Positions 25,446 to 37,934 of a stretch of DNA of 64,000 nt are shown piece after piece. Numbering within the stretch: the stretch's first letter is position 1; every line of letters starts with the position of its first letter. The notes below the pieces were generated by a model. That model ran no database searches, was not told the origin of the DNA, and was given only the letters and a program-made list of their open reading frames with translations. A program made the position numbers and the translations under genes. The DNA comes from Nymphaea colorata (lineage: Eukaryota > Streptophyta > Magnoliopsida > Nymphaeales > Nymphaeaceae), in contig NC_045148.1 in the NCBI RefSeq assembly GCF_008831285.2, positions 9,119,001-9,183,000 on the forward strand, written 5' to 3'.

Positions 25446-25878
25446 GTTTGGATGACAATCGAAACTAAGTCTATAAAAAATAATAATAATAATTTTGACA
25501 AAAAGAAATTTTAGAAATATCTAGCTCTCATTTATAACAACTCGATCCATTCCTAGGCTCATGCTCCTAGTGTAGCTGATCCCAAACTGCCTCTTAATAG
25601 TTTTGATTCTAGCTTGAAAAAAGCTAGGAATCATAATAACTAATTATTTAACAATTCTATTTGTAAGCTCTCTAAACTAAACCTTTGGATTGTTGCACCA
25701 TTTATTGGTAAACTTTTTTGTAGTGAATATTCTTTTGCTCTTGTCGCCCGAACAGACAAACAGGGTTTCCGAAGAACGTCTATGCGGCGATTAGTTTCAA
25801 AAGCAGGTTGAAAAATAAGGTTTTTACAAAATTTTGTTTTCCCGACTTGATGTTTTTTTTATGGTGTCATCCAAAAAC
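25446..25878. mobile_element. possible MITE with tttggatgac termini
   Basis: gtttggatgac at 25446-25456 is matched in inverted orientation by gtcatccaaaaac at 25866-25878. A second candidate with similar ends lies at 38917-39400. No target duplication was recognised, so boundaries are provisional. Confidence 0.35.
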
Positions 25879-26379
25879 AACTTTCATCTTCTTTCAAGCA
25901 TGAAGCCATTTTGTAAACTTTCTCTCTTTGTTACCAAGCAAAAACTGGAATATGATTAGCAAAATAATTGTTATCTTGTTCACTTATTTCGAAACTGGTT
26001 AGTGTTAACTTCAATAACATTTGTATGGGAATTTCAAAAAGCATAGCACTATTTAGCAAAATGATACAAGCAGGAGTCTTTTTTATATTATACGACAGAA
26101 GACGAGGACTCTATATAATAAAGAAACTTCTTACGTATATTTGTTTATTCAGCTGCCTCTTCACACGCATTTTACTTGTCATCATCTGAATGAACCACCG
26201 GCTTGATGACCATAATAATACTAAAAAATCAAGCCCTGGTTTTCTTTCCGCCACGTACAGAAAAGGGCTCCTTCCACCTACTTGGAGTGCGAAGCTTCTC
26301 TGGACTTAATCCTTGGATGCGCTCACTAATCACGAGAACGTTTGTCTGTGTGAACGTGATGCCATTGAGTCAACGCGAT

Positions 26380-26775
26380 CACTGTGGGGAGTTCTGCCCT
26401 CGGGCCGCGCTTGCTGCTCTCTGCCGCCACCCCGAGGTTGCGATGTCTCCGTCTCCTCGCTGACCCACGCGCGCACCGTCCATCTTCCGGCGGCCGAAAT
26501 CTCCTTTTTCCTTTTCCCCATTGACCAACCAGAAAGCCGCCCTCCAGATAAATGCGGCCAACCAGCGATCGCCATCGCCGTATCCCATTCCGTCGCTCTT
26601 TCGGGTCGGTAGCATCCGTTGTAACGCGACCGAGTTCCTGATTTCGCGATACTCGTTTCAAGATCTTTGTTCGGCGTTTTCGCGGTTCTTCCCTTCGATT
26701 GCGGGCTTTGAGGGAAAGCTTTCCCGCGGAGGACCTGCTGGAAGGCGGGAGCAGAGGAGACCAGGATATCAGAGG
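26380..26775 (+). other. CpG-rich block ending in a splice-donor-like site; orphan first exon?
   Basis: A 400-bp GC- and CpG-rich island in AT-rich DNA resembles a promoter plus 5' leader. It ends in cagag|gtgagc, a good donor, and the following sequence is pyrimidine-rich like a first intron. No downstream coding exon of its own is recognisable. The nearest coding start is the second CRK at 28799, with a possible acceptor (ttctctag) at about 28719. It could be a far 5' leader exon of that gene, a non-coding RNA, or the stranded head of a lost gene. Confidence 0.35.
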
Positions 26776-26779
26776 TGAG

Positions 26780-28560
26780 CACTGGTTTCTTTATACGTTC
26801 GATTTCTGGTGTTTTCCTTTTTCTCTGGGGAAATTGAGAGTAGAATTTTTACCTTTCCGGGGATGTGGGGTGCGCGATCGATTGCGTCTTATACCTTGTT
26901 GGGATTCGAAATGATCACGATTCCAGTGCTTGGATTCAGCCTTAATTTCTGTTTTATCCCTTTCTTTCTCTCAGAACTCTATCCATCATAGTTGTAGAAG
27001 AAAATTTTATGTTCTTTTCCTTTCTCTTCTTCTCTCATTGAAACTTACTTCTCTGTGAGCTCAAATCGGTGCTAAATATAGGGGGTTGGAAGTGAGTTGT
27101 TTTTTCAAAAGTTTTAAGTGCATTTGAATCGATTTTCTGAGTTCTTAGAAGCAGGGGATGATGATCTTTGAAAGAAGAACGTAGTCGTTTGGTATTGTAG
27201 CGTAGAAGAGAGGAAGAACGCGTAAAACTGGGAGGAAGGAGAAGCTGCCAAATATGAAAAGCCGCTGGCATACATCGGAAAAAATAACATACTCCAAACC
27301 TGAAAAAAATTCAGAAGGAATATTGATTCTAAAATATGGAAACAATCAGTTTGATTTGAAAACGAAAAATATATACAGAGTCGCACAATCGCAGTCACAG
27401 CCAAGGTCATCAGTCTATCTGAATCAAACTTGTGAAAACTTTTCAATGGTACGAAATGTTCTTCTGTTGGTGGCCCCTATTCATTTGTATTGACATCAAG
27501 AACGAAAGTGATTTTCAGATTTTTACCAAGTCAGAAGATCATGAGGTTTTACTTTCCAAACTTGTTTATAACTCAGAATTTTCTTCTTCCTATCACGCAT
27601 ATATGTTGAGATAATCAAGGAAGAAGCTCTAGACCATTTCCCTGCTTCCGCTGTAGAGATAGTTTTTAGAAAGAATATTTCATTTTTACATTCTATGAAG
27701 GTAAGCATACGCCACAGAGTAGGCTTTGAATGATATCGATCTCGTGGCCACGTGAAGCCAATTGCTCTTCAAAGCGTTAGTGAATACTGAAATTTTTCAT
27801 TAGCTTAATTTCAGGGGTGGTAAATATCAGGTTAAAGACCATTCTATATGCTCGCTTATTTCTTTCTTTTCCAATGGTCGTCATATTACTCCGTTGAAAA
27901 AAGAAAGCAATTTAGTTAAGATAGTTGACTTTAATTCTGTTTTTGAAAAAAATGAGTAAGAGAAATTGATGGATTTGCAAGTAGCAAGTCAGATATGATA
28001 TGTTGATCTAGTCATTTTCATCCGTAGCAAATCAGTGGTTGGTCCATCTTTGCAAACATACTTAATTGTCCCGGACTGGACCCATTTGTCATACCTTATT
28101 AAACGATTCGAATGTCTGATTCGTTGACATTGGATGATGTATGGTATTGCACAATATATTTAATCAAGGTGGCCAGAATTGAATAATGCTCAATATAGCA
28201 CAAGGATTTCAGCTATTTTTTATAGTTGTGTGACTAAAAATTCATCTTTTCTCAATTCAATGCACTGATGCAAGACACACTTGTCAAAATTTTTTACTTT
28301 GATAATACTATTTAAATAAGAAGGCAGAGAAAAGGGATGTGAATAGTTTTGACTTTCGAGAAATCTGGTTGCGTATGTTTATTTTTTTCTTTATGCCGAA
28401 AGAAAAGCAAAAAAGAAGAAGCGTGATGCTTGTTTCATGGTTGGTAGAGAAGATTACTGGAGACCTCTCTCTTTTTCTCTCTACCAAGGAGAAGAAGAAA
28501 AACAGAGGAGGCTCCTCTCGTTCTTTATTGTTACTCTCCTGTCTCTCTGGCCATGACAGG
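26780..28560. other. intergenic or leader intron, no coding sequence seen
   Basis: AT-rich sequence with only short open frames on both strands. If the CpG-rich block at 26380-26775 is a leader exon of the second CRK, this would be its intron; otherwise it is intergenic. Confidence 0.3.
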
Positions 28561-28589
28561 GATATCATCGTCGTCAGGTTAGCTGGCCC

Positions 28590-28595
28590 TTGACC
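28590..28595 (+). promoter_or_regulatory. W-box core upstream of second CRK
   Basis: TTGACC about 205 bp before the CRK start codon, a WRKY-binding core. Single site; function inferred. Confidence 0.3.
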
Positions 28596-28798
28596 GGTCG
28601 GGCACCTATCTCCGACAATCCAATTCACCTTCCCGGAGCTCATGTTGCGCTAAGCGTGCTTTTTGCCCGTCTGTCCTTTTTACTCACTGTATCATTTCTA
28701 CAATTCAATCTTCTCTAGGATACTGGTGGTGATCCTGATCGTGAACAATTGAAAGTCTGTTTCATCTGGAAGAAATCGAACGAAGAGAAAAAAGGAGA

Positions 28799-31700
28799 AT
28801 GAGGACGCGTTCGGTCCTTGTGGCTCTTGTCCTCCAACTTCTGCTTCTGTGTGCCTCCACAACAATAATGGCGGATCCAAGATCCAACACGTTGTTCGTG
28901 TCATGCAGCAAAGATTTGGAGCACAACACGACGGCCTACGTCCCCAACTTCCTCAACACCATGGACAACATCAGCAACCAGGTGCGTACCGACCAGTTCG
29001 GCCTCTCGGTGAAAGGCTCGGGGCCGGACTCAAGCTACGCGCTCGCTCAGTGCTACGGCGACCTCTCGACCCTCGACTGCGTCCTCTGCTACGCCGAAGC
29101 TCGGACGCTTCTCCCCCAGTGCTTCCCTTTCAACGGCGGCCGGCTATTCCTCGACGGCTGCTTCATGAGGGGCGAGAATTACAGCTTCTTTGATGAGATT
29201 TATGGATGGCCGGACCGCATCAATTGCACCAACTCTGCCCCCAAGTCCAGCGCCTTCGCTGCATTGGCCAGGCAGGTGGTCGGTCGGTTGGTCATGGATG
29301 CGTCTGGAAGCAGCGGCAGGTTCAGCAGGGCCGCGGTCACCGCCGGCAACGAGTCGGTGTACGGCCTGGCCAACTGTTGGAGGACGGTGAACGCCAGCCG
29401 GTGCAGGGAGTGCTTGACGAACGCGTCGGCGGCCCTGTTGGGATGTCTGCCGAATTCCGGAGGGCGGGCCATGTACACGGGATGCTTTCTGAGGTTCTCG
29501 GACACGGACTTTTTGAACAACTACTCGAACGGCGGTGGCAAAGGTAAGTCTCTCTCTCCCCCAACCAATTCCCCTGTTGTAATGGTAATCGCTTTTGTTC
29601 TGATAATTTATATGTATTAAACTTGACAGTGAGCAAAGCTGTTCTAATAGCAGCTGTGGTAAGCACAACTTCTTTCGCCATCATTGCCATTGTAATTGGA
29701 ACGTATCTTTGGAAGCAGAAAAAGATCGCAGATAAGCGGAAAGGTATGGAAGCCCATCATTCATTGTATTTTTGCAAACTTGGGAATTTGGATGTTTTAT
29801 TGGGGCATAAGCCCCGTGTTTTCCGGAGTAACATACCCACATATTCAAAAGATCTTCCTAGCAACTGCCAACATGCAATAATTTAGTAGGGATCAGGTTA
29901 CCTGTCATTTTTGTTCTGTCATGTGAAATATAAAATCGTTCATCTTCTTATCAGTATATTATTATAATAATTACACTGATAAGACTCATGGAGAAGTGTG
30001 ATTCTTATAAAGAGTGTGATCTCACTTCCGACATGCTAAATATATGTATATATACGTCAGGTGATCTCATTTGATAGCCCTGTTATTGCTGTGCTTGTTC
30101 ATGACAGGTCGGTAGCATTAGGTTTGAAATAGCGGGGAGGGGGAATATCTAAGGGTTTAAATTTATAGGTTCATAGATCAAAAGAATGAGAAGGCGACTT
30201 ATATGATTTATCGATCTTTTCTTTTGCAGCATCTGTGGAGAAAATAGAACCAAAACTTTTGAACAGTAACCTGCATTTCACTTATTCTGCACTTGAGAAA
30301 GCTACTGGAAATTTCAACTCAAATGACAAACTTGGACAGGGAGGTTTTGGTACTGTTTACAAGGTAAGTAGTATAATGGACATTCTTTATTCCTTTCTCA
30401 GTCTTGATCAAGCTCAAAGCCTAAGTCACATGGTACTTCAATAAGGTTCACATGACTGTGTTGTCATACCAGTATCCAAAGTAATACTTGGACAGACACG
30501 CTTGGATACTTTTTAGATTGAAACTGATCCAAATTATGCAACGTTTATGTGATTTCATTTTTTCCAACTCACTTTTCATTCTATTTTTAGAGTTATTATT
30601 CATTGACATGCAATGTTTTTATTTAAATTCATTTGTTTATTTAAATGTTGCTTTCATTTTGATTGTTTTGTATTATTTTGCATAAATGCATATATATATA
30701 TATGCAATTGTCCAGCCATATTCTGTACCAGCATATTTTAAAGTTGCCGTGTTCATAAATGTATCTTCGTACCCGTACCTGAACCGTACACATAACTATG
30801 TGGCTTAGCTCAGAACCTGTCCTTATCAGTTCAATAATTGGAAATTTTTAAAAAGTAGCCAGTTAGATTTTCGGCAAACACTTTTGGGATAAGAATACAG
30901 GAACCATGTCGCTAAAAGGAAACCAGGTTGCTCTGTTTAAATCGTCTGAAACTATGGGCTTTACGTGATGACTGCTTTATTACAGGGTGTACTGGCAGAT
31001 GGAAGAGAAATTGCTGTAAAGAGGTTGTTCTTTAATAATAGACATCGCGTAGCAGATTTCTACAATGAAGTGAACATGATCAGCAGCATTGAGCACAAGA
31101 ACCTCGTGAGGTTGCTTGGTTGCAGTTGCAATGGGCCAGAGAGCCTTCTTGTCTATGAATACTTACCAAACAAAAGCCTTGACGGCTTCATATTTGGTAG
31201 GTCCCCTTTCTCGCTTTGGGTGGATCAAAATTTACATGCTTTACTTCCATACGAGAGAGAGAGAGAGCAGATCAAATTCAGAACTTAGTTGCTGGTCTAG
31301 TGAATACCACCCCCAACACCACACCCCCCAAAAAAAAAAAAAAGAAACTAATATGGGTGCTTCTGAGAAAGTGAAAAGTAAAATACCAGTTGGTGATCAT
31401 TGTATGCTTGGTATTTGGCAGCAGTTCTGATTTTCAATACGTTCTTGACTAGTGACTGCTCACCCTTTTCTGCAAACGACTTATTCACTGCACCTGCTAA
31501 TGGCATACCTCTCTCTGTCTCTCTCTTTCTCTCTACTTCCTGTTGACAGACCCAGTTCGTGCTAGGCAATTAAATTGGGAGAAAAGAATGGACATCATTG
31601 TAGGAACTGCAGAAGGCTTGGTGTATCTGCATGAGAATTCCGTAATCAAGATCATTCATCGAGATATAAAAGCAAGCAACATACTGCTTGATTCTAAATT

Positions 31701-33308
31701 CCGAGCCAAAATATCTGATTTCGGCCTTGCAAGGTCCTTTGAGGAAGACAAAAGCCACATAAGCACGGCCGTTGCGGGGACATTGTAAGTATTTTTTGCA
31801 CTTGAAGACCAGATACTTTATTCTTCTTTTTCGTTTCACAATTTGGTAAAGCTGAAACAATGAAAGTTCCACAAAAAACTTATTCTGCTTTCATCATTTG
31901 GCTTATGTTTCATAGTTTGCTTAATCAACCTAACTGCATCTAGCTGCACTCTGCCATGCGCGGGTGCTGGTCATGTTCTTGAATTTGAGTTCATGAAGCC
32001 AATAAATTGCTTTTCACTATGTTGCCAGTCCTCAATTTTGGACCCTTATGGTTTGGCACAACACATGCATCTGTACGTTCTTTATCATCACCAGCATTAT
32101 TTGCCCTGGCCATCCGATACTCAGTTCAGAGTCGTATTAGTTCAATCATGTGCCTTTTCTTAGCTGAATGATAAGGATCTTACTTGGCTTCTAAATTCTC
32201 AAGGATTTTTCTGAAATTTCATCGATAAGAAACAGGCTGACTTTTCTTTACTTTCCCACTTGTTCCGTCTTAAGTTTACAAAAGCTAGTAGTACTTGCTA
32301 GCTGCGTGGGAACTCGTGAGGTTTATAGCGCCTGTAGTTAGTGTCGGTACCACAGAATTATGAGAATTGCATTTTTGTTTATCCTGCAGGGGTTACATGT
32401 CACCTGAGTACCTTGCTCATGGACTGTTAACAGAAAAGGTAGATGTGTACAGTTTTGGTGTTCTCCTACTTGAGATTGTAAGTGGTGTGCAGAACAGAAA
32501 AGCAGGGGAGGAATACACAGAGAGCCTACTTACGACGGTAATTTTTCATCTTCCATATTTGATGTAGAAACGAATTATTGTGGCATATGGCATGCTGATC
32601 ATACACTTATAAGCCACCGATGGTGCTGAAAAGTGGGAAGTTCGTTATCTTAAACCATAAGCAATAAAAATTTTAAATAGCAATGACCTAGAAGCTAGTA
32701 AAATTCAAAAGCTTGGTCGTGTCAATAGTCACATTGCTATTACATGAGGATGTTTGGATGCATCAACTTACCGCGTCGACAGTCGACTGGTATTATTTCA
32801 TGTATCACCTTGTGCATAAAATTTTTTGGGGTCATGCCCTCTATCTACCACATGGTTTGATCAAAACTTGCCAAACTGTACCTCAAATGGTTGGATTGAT
32901 TGATGCCAATTTACTGTCCAATTCCGGGCCTTCACTAACTATAGTATGTGTGCTGGCTTGTAGGCATGGAAGCGTTTCCAATCAGATACCGTGCATGAGA
33001 TGATTGATACAAATATGATGGCGGCTTACAACACTCACGATCGTTACACTGTCACAAGAGAGGCATGCAGAGTTGTTCACGTGGGGCTTCTTTGCACACA
33101 AGAGGCCTCTGCTCTAAGACCTTCCATGAAAAGGGCTCTGGAGATGCTGTTAAGAAGGGATGAAAGCCTAGCACCACCATCCCACCCTCCTTTCATGGAT
33201 GAAACAAGAATGGAGTTCAATGATAACTTCGACAGCTCCAGCTGCCTGGTCTGCCCTTCAGGATCTTCTGGAGCCAGCATCTCTCACAGTAGCTTCTATC
33301 CAAGGTGA
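28799..33308 (+). CDS. cysteine-rich receptor-like protein kinase (CRK), DUF26 type, copy 2
   Basis: Second CRK. Inferred exons are 28799-29543, 29630-29743, 30230-30363, 30986-31196, 31550-31784, 32390-32537 and 32964-33308; introns are GT-AG and the frame is intact (643 aa). A signal peptide covers about residues 1-25. DUF26 motifs are C85/C94/C97 and C193/C202/C205. A transmembrane helix lies at about 252-274. The kinase has glycine loop GQGGFG (322-327), catalytic K343, HRD 438-440 and DFG 458-460. Exons 2, 4 and 5 are exactly as long as in the CRK at 15370 (114, 211 and 235 bp), supporting common descent by tandem duplication, although the ectodomains have diverged strongly. Exon 1 is GC-rich (67% in a sampled 60 bp), unlike the AT-rich kinase exons. 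The expected role is a membrane receptor kinase in stress or immune signalling; the ligand is unknown. Confidence 0.93.
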
Positions 33309-34090
33309 AGAAGCAGGATCACTTGCAGAAAAAAGAGACAGGATGAGGCTAAAGATCTCTTGTTGAATACTTGCCTACTACTAGACAAGGCTTGTCCTTT
33401 GTTTAGTGCTACGGAACTTTCAGCACTAAGCAGGTCTTGTAAACGGCGAGCCGTGTTGGTGTTGCATGTTGATGTTGTCATGCGCCAACTGACCTTATAA
33501 TGCACCAGTTACCTCATCGAGTCTGGATAGAAAGATGGGCCGTCGCCGCCTCGAAAAAGTTACAAGAGTGTATGCCTTTCCATATGAAAAGAGGCAACAG
33601 GTTGCATGTGTCCTTATGAGCCAATTAAGCGAGCATCTCAGTAACAGAGGAATGGCTACATATGATCTGTAAGGGTTTTATTCTTTCTGTTTCAGATTAG
33701 AGATTGGGATATTCCAATATTGAGTTGTAGAGGATGGGTGGAGGTCTTCATTGGTTTAGAAATCAAGAGATCATGCCAACTTCATTTTACGTAATTATCT
33801 GGACCATGTATTGTGTAATTAATGATTAATGGAGATGATGATGGTATTGCCCAGTATAGTATGATGTGCTCTGAGAGATGTAGCATAACTGATGGGGCTG
33901 ATTGGTTGGTGAAATTGTGGTTGACTCTAGTAAACGATACTCTTCAAACAGGCGGAGTTGGAGCTGCTTGCAAGATGACGAACAAGCTTGATGAAAGCCT
34001 TGAACTTGCTGGACCAATTAAGCAAGAAGGACCAATTAAGCAAGAAGCTAAGCCTTTTCCCCCTCAAAAAGCTTAGGCCAGGCCCCGTGT
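33309..34090. other. 3' flank of CRK copy 2
   Basis: Non-coding. Contains a short exact tandem duplication, gaccaattaagcaagaag, at about 34011-34046. No gene seen. Confidence 0.4.
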
Positions 34091-34522
34091 AGAGCTGCGC
34101 ATGAGTTGAATCGAGCTCAAGTTCGGCCAATTTGAGCTCAACTCGACTCAAAAATACTCCAGCTAGAACTCGACTAGCGCTTGACAAAACGAACTCGCCC
34201 TGAGCTTGACAGAACAAGCTCAAGCTCAAGCTCGAGCTCTACTGGAAGATGCAACATCAAACTCAAGTTGTTTAACTCGTTTATGTTAAGCATGTTTTGT
34301 TTCTTTTAATTCAATTATGTCGTGAAGTTGTTGTTTAATTATTTTTTTATTATAATTCAAATATTCATTGTGTAATCAAACGTGTCAAGTTTTTATAACT
34401 GGAACTTAACTAGTTTAACATTTCCAACATACATTTGAACTCAAGCTTTAATTCGCTTTAACTCGTTTTTAAACTAGTCGAGTTCGAGCAAGCTCGAACT
34501 GGATGTCAGGATGTGCAGCCCT
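34091..34522. mobile_element. putative small DNA element, gagctc/ctcgag-rich, with 12-bp imperfect terminal inverted repeats
   Basis: agagctgcgcat at the left end and atgtgcagccct at the right end are inverted repeats (10 of 12). The interior is dominated by gagctcaag, aactcg and gctcgag words, a composition common to plant short dispersed elements that start with a gctgcac-type terminus. No clear target duplication. Confidence 0.45.
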
Positions 34523-34539
34523 GGACTAGCCTGGTGGCC

Positions 34540-35026
34540 CGTGCTGGGTGAGGGTGTTGAAAAAACAAGGTTTGAAAACTTGAAACCCTCGCCAAGCTCG
34601 CCTCCTAGCCGGCTCACCGCCGCCGGCTTGGTCGGTCCTCTGCCTGCCGGCGCTGGTTCCGGTAGGCCAGTGACCAGTGGACTCTGTGATGGCGTGAGTC
34701 GCGTTACCCGTGACCACTACTGTGAAGTGTGGAGGACCGACGAGAGGGGCAAGGTCCGTGAGGCGGTGACCGAACCACCGGTGGTGCCACGGTGAGTTCC
34801 TTTCTAACTTCTCCCTCTCTCATTGTTATTTTTTTCTTCTTTTGATTTGGGGATGTGCTGTAGCATTTACAGTTTTGCATTTTGCCGTGCAGAACATTGA
34901 AAATCTGAGATTGAGGGCTTTGTATAGCTGCAGCCTGCTCCACAGTCCACCGGTGAGAGTCGAGACCGTGAGGGCTGTGAGTCGGTGACCGAACCACCGG
35001 CGGTGAGCCGGTGAGCTTCTTTCTCA
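34540..35026. repeat. GC-rich duplicated block, about 219-bp spacing
   Basis: The 18-mer cggtgaccgaaccaccgg occurs at 34764-34781 and 34983-35000. Both are preceded by gtgagg-type words and followed by cggtgag[tc]t..tttct, so a longer diverged unit is duplicated. Each copy ends in a donor-like GGTGAG. The open frame through the first copy is not recognisable as a protein. Confidence 0.45.
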
Positions 35027-35029
35027 TCG

Positions 35030-37500
35030 GATGGAAATCTCGTGCAATTGCAAAGCTTGCTGTTAGGGGTTCTGCAGAGGAATCAAGTTGATACCCCTTC
35101 TTGTAAGATGTCAAGGCTGGTGGATGGAGCTAGTTGCCATTGTTGGTATTTTGGTTATTGCTAATTAAGGACATCAATTCAACGATCAAAATTTGGTGAC
35201 ATGTGAACTGCGATATGTGCAGGTTTGTTGATATCCGCTTACGACGAAGACTCTGGAACAAGTGAACTCAGAACTGCGATGTGCGTAGGTTCGGTTATAA
35301 ATGTTCTTACTTCTTATGAACTGTGTCATATGTTGATAATGTTTTCTTATCAATTCGTCTGCTTGTCTAATATTTATTTTTCTGTTTTGATAACTTCTTG
35401 TCATTTATGCATGTCGTGTGTGAAAGGCCTTGTCCTATACTAAACATTTCACAAGGTGGCCTGAAAAGTCCAACTTTCATATGCGATTCTTGCATTCTTG
35501 TTAGGAATTCAATTCGGAATTAATTTTCCAAGAGCTTGTGTACATTAGCATTTTCTTTTCGTTAATTTCTTATGTTTCTTCTTTGCTAGTAAGGTGGCAT
35601 ATCATGCGTTTTCTTGCGAGATATGTTCGTGATTTGTATCATCTTTAGTTATACAATCAAAAACAGGTGATAAGTTTTCCATGATTCTTATTCTGTCCCA
35701 AGAAAAGTGGGTCAGCAGATAAGTTGTCAAAGGTGAGAGGTATCTTGGCAATTGAAAAATTGAACCTGTTTTGCCACTGTTTCCAACAAAAAGAGACGTT
35801 TGATGTGGTGTGAAATAGTTTTACTGAAACTTCTTCCTGCAAACCAATGGAATTGTTTCTCGTGGACCAAAGGTTTTTAAGACCGGCCTTTTTTCTTTTC
35901 CATTGTTTTTGGCTTTTACAGCATGAGAAGGGTTAAAACTTTCCCCTTGTTTGATTTCAGAACTTGCAGACTGGCGAAATTTCAGTGCAAGTTCAGGACA
36001 CCCTCAAATTTTTTCATGGTCATCGAACACCTCCTGAATTTAATGGTCATGAACAACTTGGTCCCATGAATTGTACTGATCATGGACGGACACCCAATTG
36101 TTGCAGTGTAGTGATGTGGTACCGGCCCCGATAAAAATTCAAGGTTAATGGAGGTGGAGTAACTTTAGTCTATGTTTGATGGCTTTAGGCCTCAGATCTC
36201 AGAACATCAATAAGAACATTTAAAAAAAAAATGTCAGTAACACCTGAACGAGTTGAACGGGATGTCTCTTTGCTGGTGTCAGTGAAGGCTTTACTGACAA
36301 ATTCGTAGCTTAATAAGCAGCAACCTGAATGACAGGTCTGCAAATTATTCAGTCCCAAGCACTAGATGATTGATTTTGTTGTGGGAATTTTGTTTGCTAC
36401 CTCTACGGGCCAGCAAACTCATACATCCACGTCATTTTTCCATGAAATGAAATGTGTTTGCCACGATTTCCATGTTCTTGGTTCCACCTCAATTTTTTTT
36501 TAAATCTATATCTAAATATAAAAAATTTCATTTCTTTTTAAAAATGATATTTTGGTTTTAATCAAAATTTAAAAACTTTAATTCGACTTTTCTTATGAAA
36601 AATTTATGGTTCAATGAAAACAACAATGAGTGTGACCATTTACTGATTAGGTAAGCTTATGACTTGAGAAAACAGGAAGTCAAGCGCTCTCTCTTCTCAT
36701 CCACCGCCAGATGACAAGGCTTAACCCCATCCACACAACTCTCATCCAAAGGTCTCATGACTCTCTCTCTCTCTTTCTCTCTCTCTCTCTGGGGTGATGC
36801 ATCTTTTCTGGAGAGCTGTTGGCCTTTTTTTTGTAAGTGGTGCTGCTACGGATCTATACCGGTGAAGAAACAGAACAACTTCACTTTCTTTCATCTGCAA
36901 CCATCAAAAGCAAACAAAGTTCGACGAAAAAAGTAAAGAAACCCTTTCGAGAAAAAGCTAACCGCGAAAAGCATTTGATAAGAACGTAAAAGATACAAAA
37001 ACGGGGATCGAAACTTGCATCCCAAATTGGCGACTACAGTATCGGCCGATTTATAAGAAAGATAACATTATATTTCATGTTTAGTATTCGCTAATCAAGG
37101 CTCTGTTGAAAAGACATGACCAATATTATACTCAGCAAGCTCGGATCCGATTCAGTTTCATGTTTCTTTTAAATCTTCATTGTGTTCCAGTGTCGAGCAT
37201 TCGTTGAAAGGAACAATTGTGTTCACAAAACATACGTCCTGAAACCACTTTTAAATTCAAATCGAACGGTAAACTTTACCTTTCATGAAACAGGAATATG
37301 GTACTTTTGAATAATTATGTATTAAGAAGATGATATCTTTCTTAGAATGCTTGTATTGGTATCTGGATCCAAACTCAAGATTTGGATCCTTGCACGTGCG
37401 GATCCGTATCCATTCACCCCGCCTGCACCCGTGTGAAGCTTCCCATCTATACGTCACTCTGGGCAGGCAGACCGCACTGACGCTTTTGCAAAAATGAAGA
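35030..37500. other. intergenic, microsatellite near 36763
   Basis: AT-rich, with a (CT)n run at about 36763-36792 and repeat-like sequence at about 35980-36160. No gene was identified on either strand. Confidence 0.35.
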
Positions 37501-37519
37501 TCTTTCTCACAGAACAGTC

Positions 37520-37543
37520 CACGTGCACGTGTTCCTGCACGTG
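37520..37543. promoter_or_regulatory. three clustered CACGTG (G-box/ABRE-type) sites
   Basis: CACGTG occurs at 37520-37525, immediately again at 37526-37531, and at 37538-37543. Because the motif is palindromic it reads on both strands. It is the core for bHLH and bZIP factors. No start codon is close: the KNOX gene begins 3.8 kb downstream. Confidence 0.45.
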
Positions 37544-37649
37544 CATGCCACGAATCGTAAGAGCCAATGTTCAAACGATGAATCTCTAGAACACCTGAGA
37601 AATAAGCCTCCAGCGCTAAGCGCAACATGTGGCTCGATCTGAATTATAT

Positions 37650-37930
37650 GATACAAAATGGCCCTGCGCGTTACATCTGTGTTAGGAAGACTAAGGGACT
37701 TGACGTGGGGGCGTTACAGCGAGTCACGTCTGAGAACACCTGCAGTGATGGAACTTGACGTGGTTTTCCGTAAGAAGACCGAAGGGAACGTCAAGTCGGA
37801 GTCCGGAAGAGTGTGGGTCCCACCTGGACAGAAACGGCCGGACGCTTTCCCGAAAAACTGATCCTGGCGCCGGAAACCGCCACGGAGACCTGGTCTCCTC
37901 GTTTCGATGAAAAGTGAGTCAGACATTCGG
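37650..37930. other. GC-richer block, unassigned
   Basis: Moderately GC-rich, with open frames of 67 codons (+) and 77 codons (-) overlapping each other. Neither is recognisable. It may be regulatory DNA or a gene relic. Confidence 0.2.
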
Positions 37931-37934
37931 GACA

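Noticed and set aside
28849-29690. Several overlapping frames on both strands inside the second CRK's first exon
   Set aside because: Shadows of the DUF26-coding exon, which has a signal peptide and conserved cysteines.
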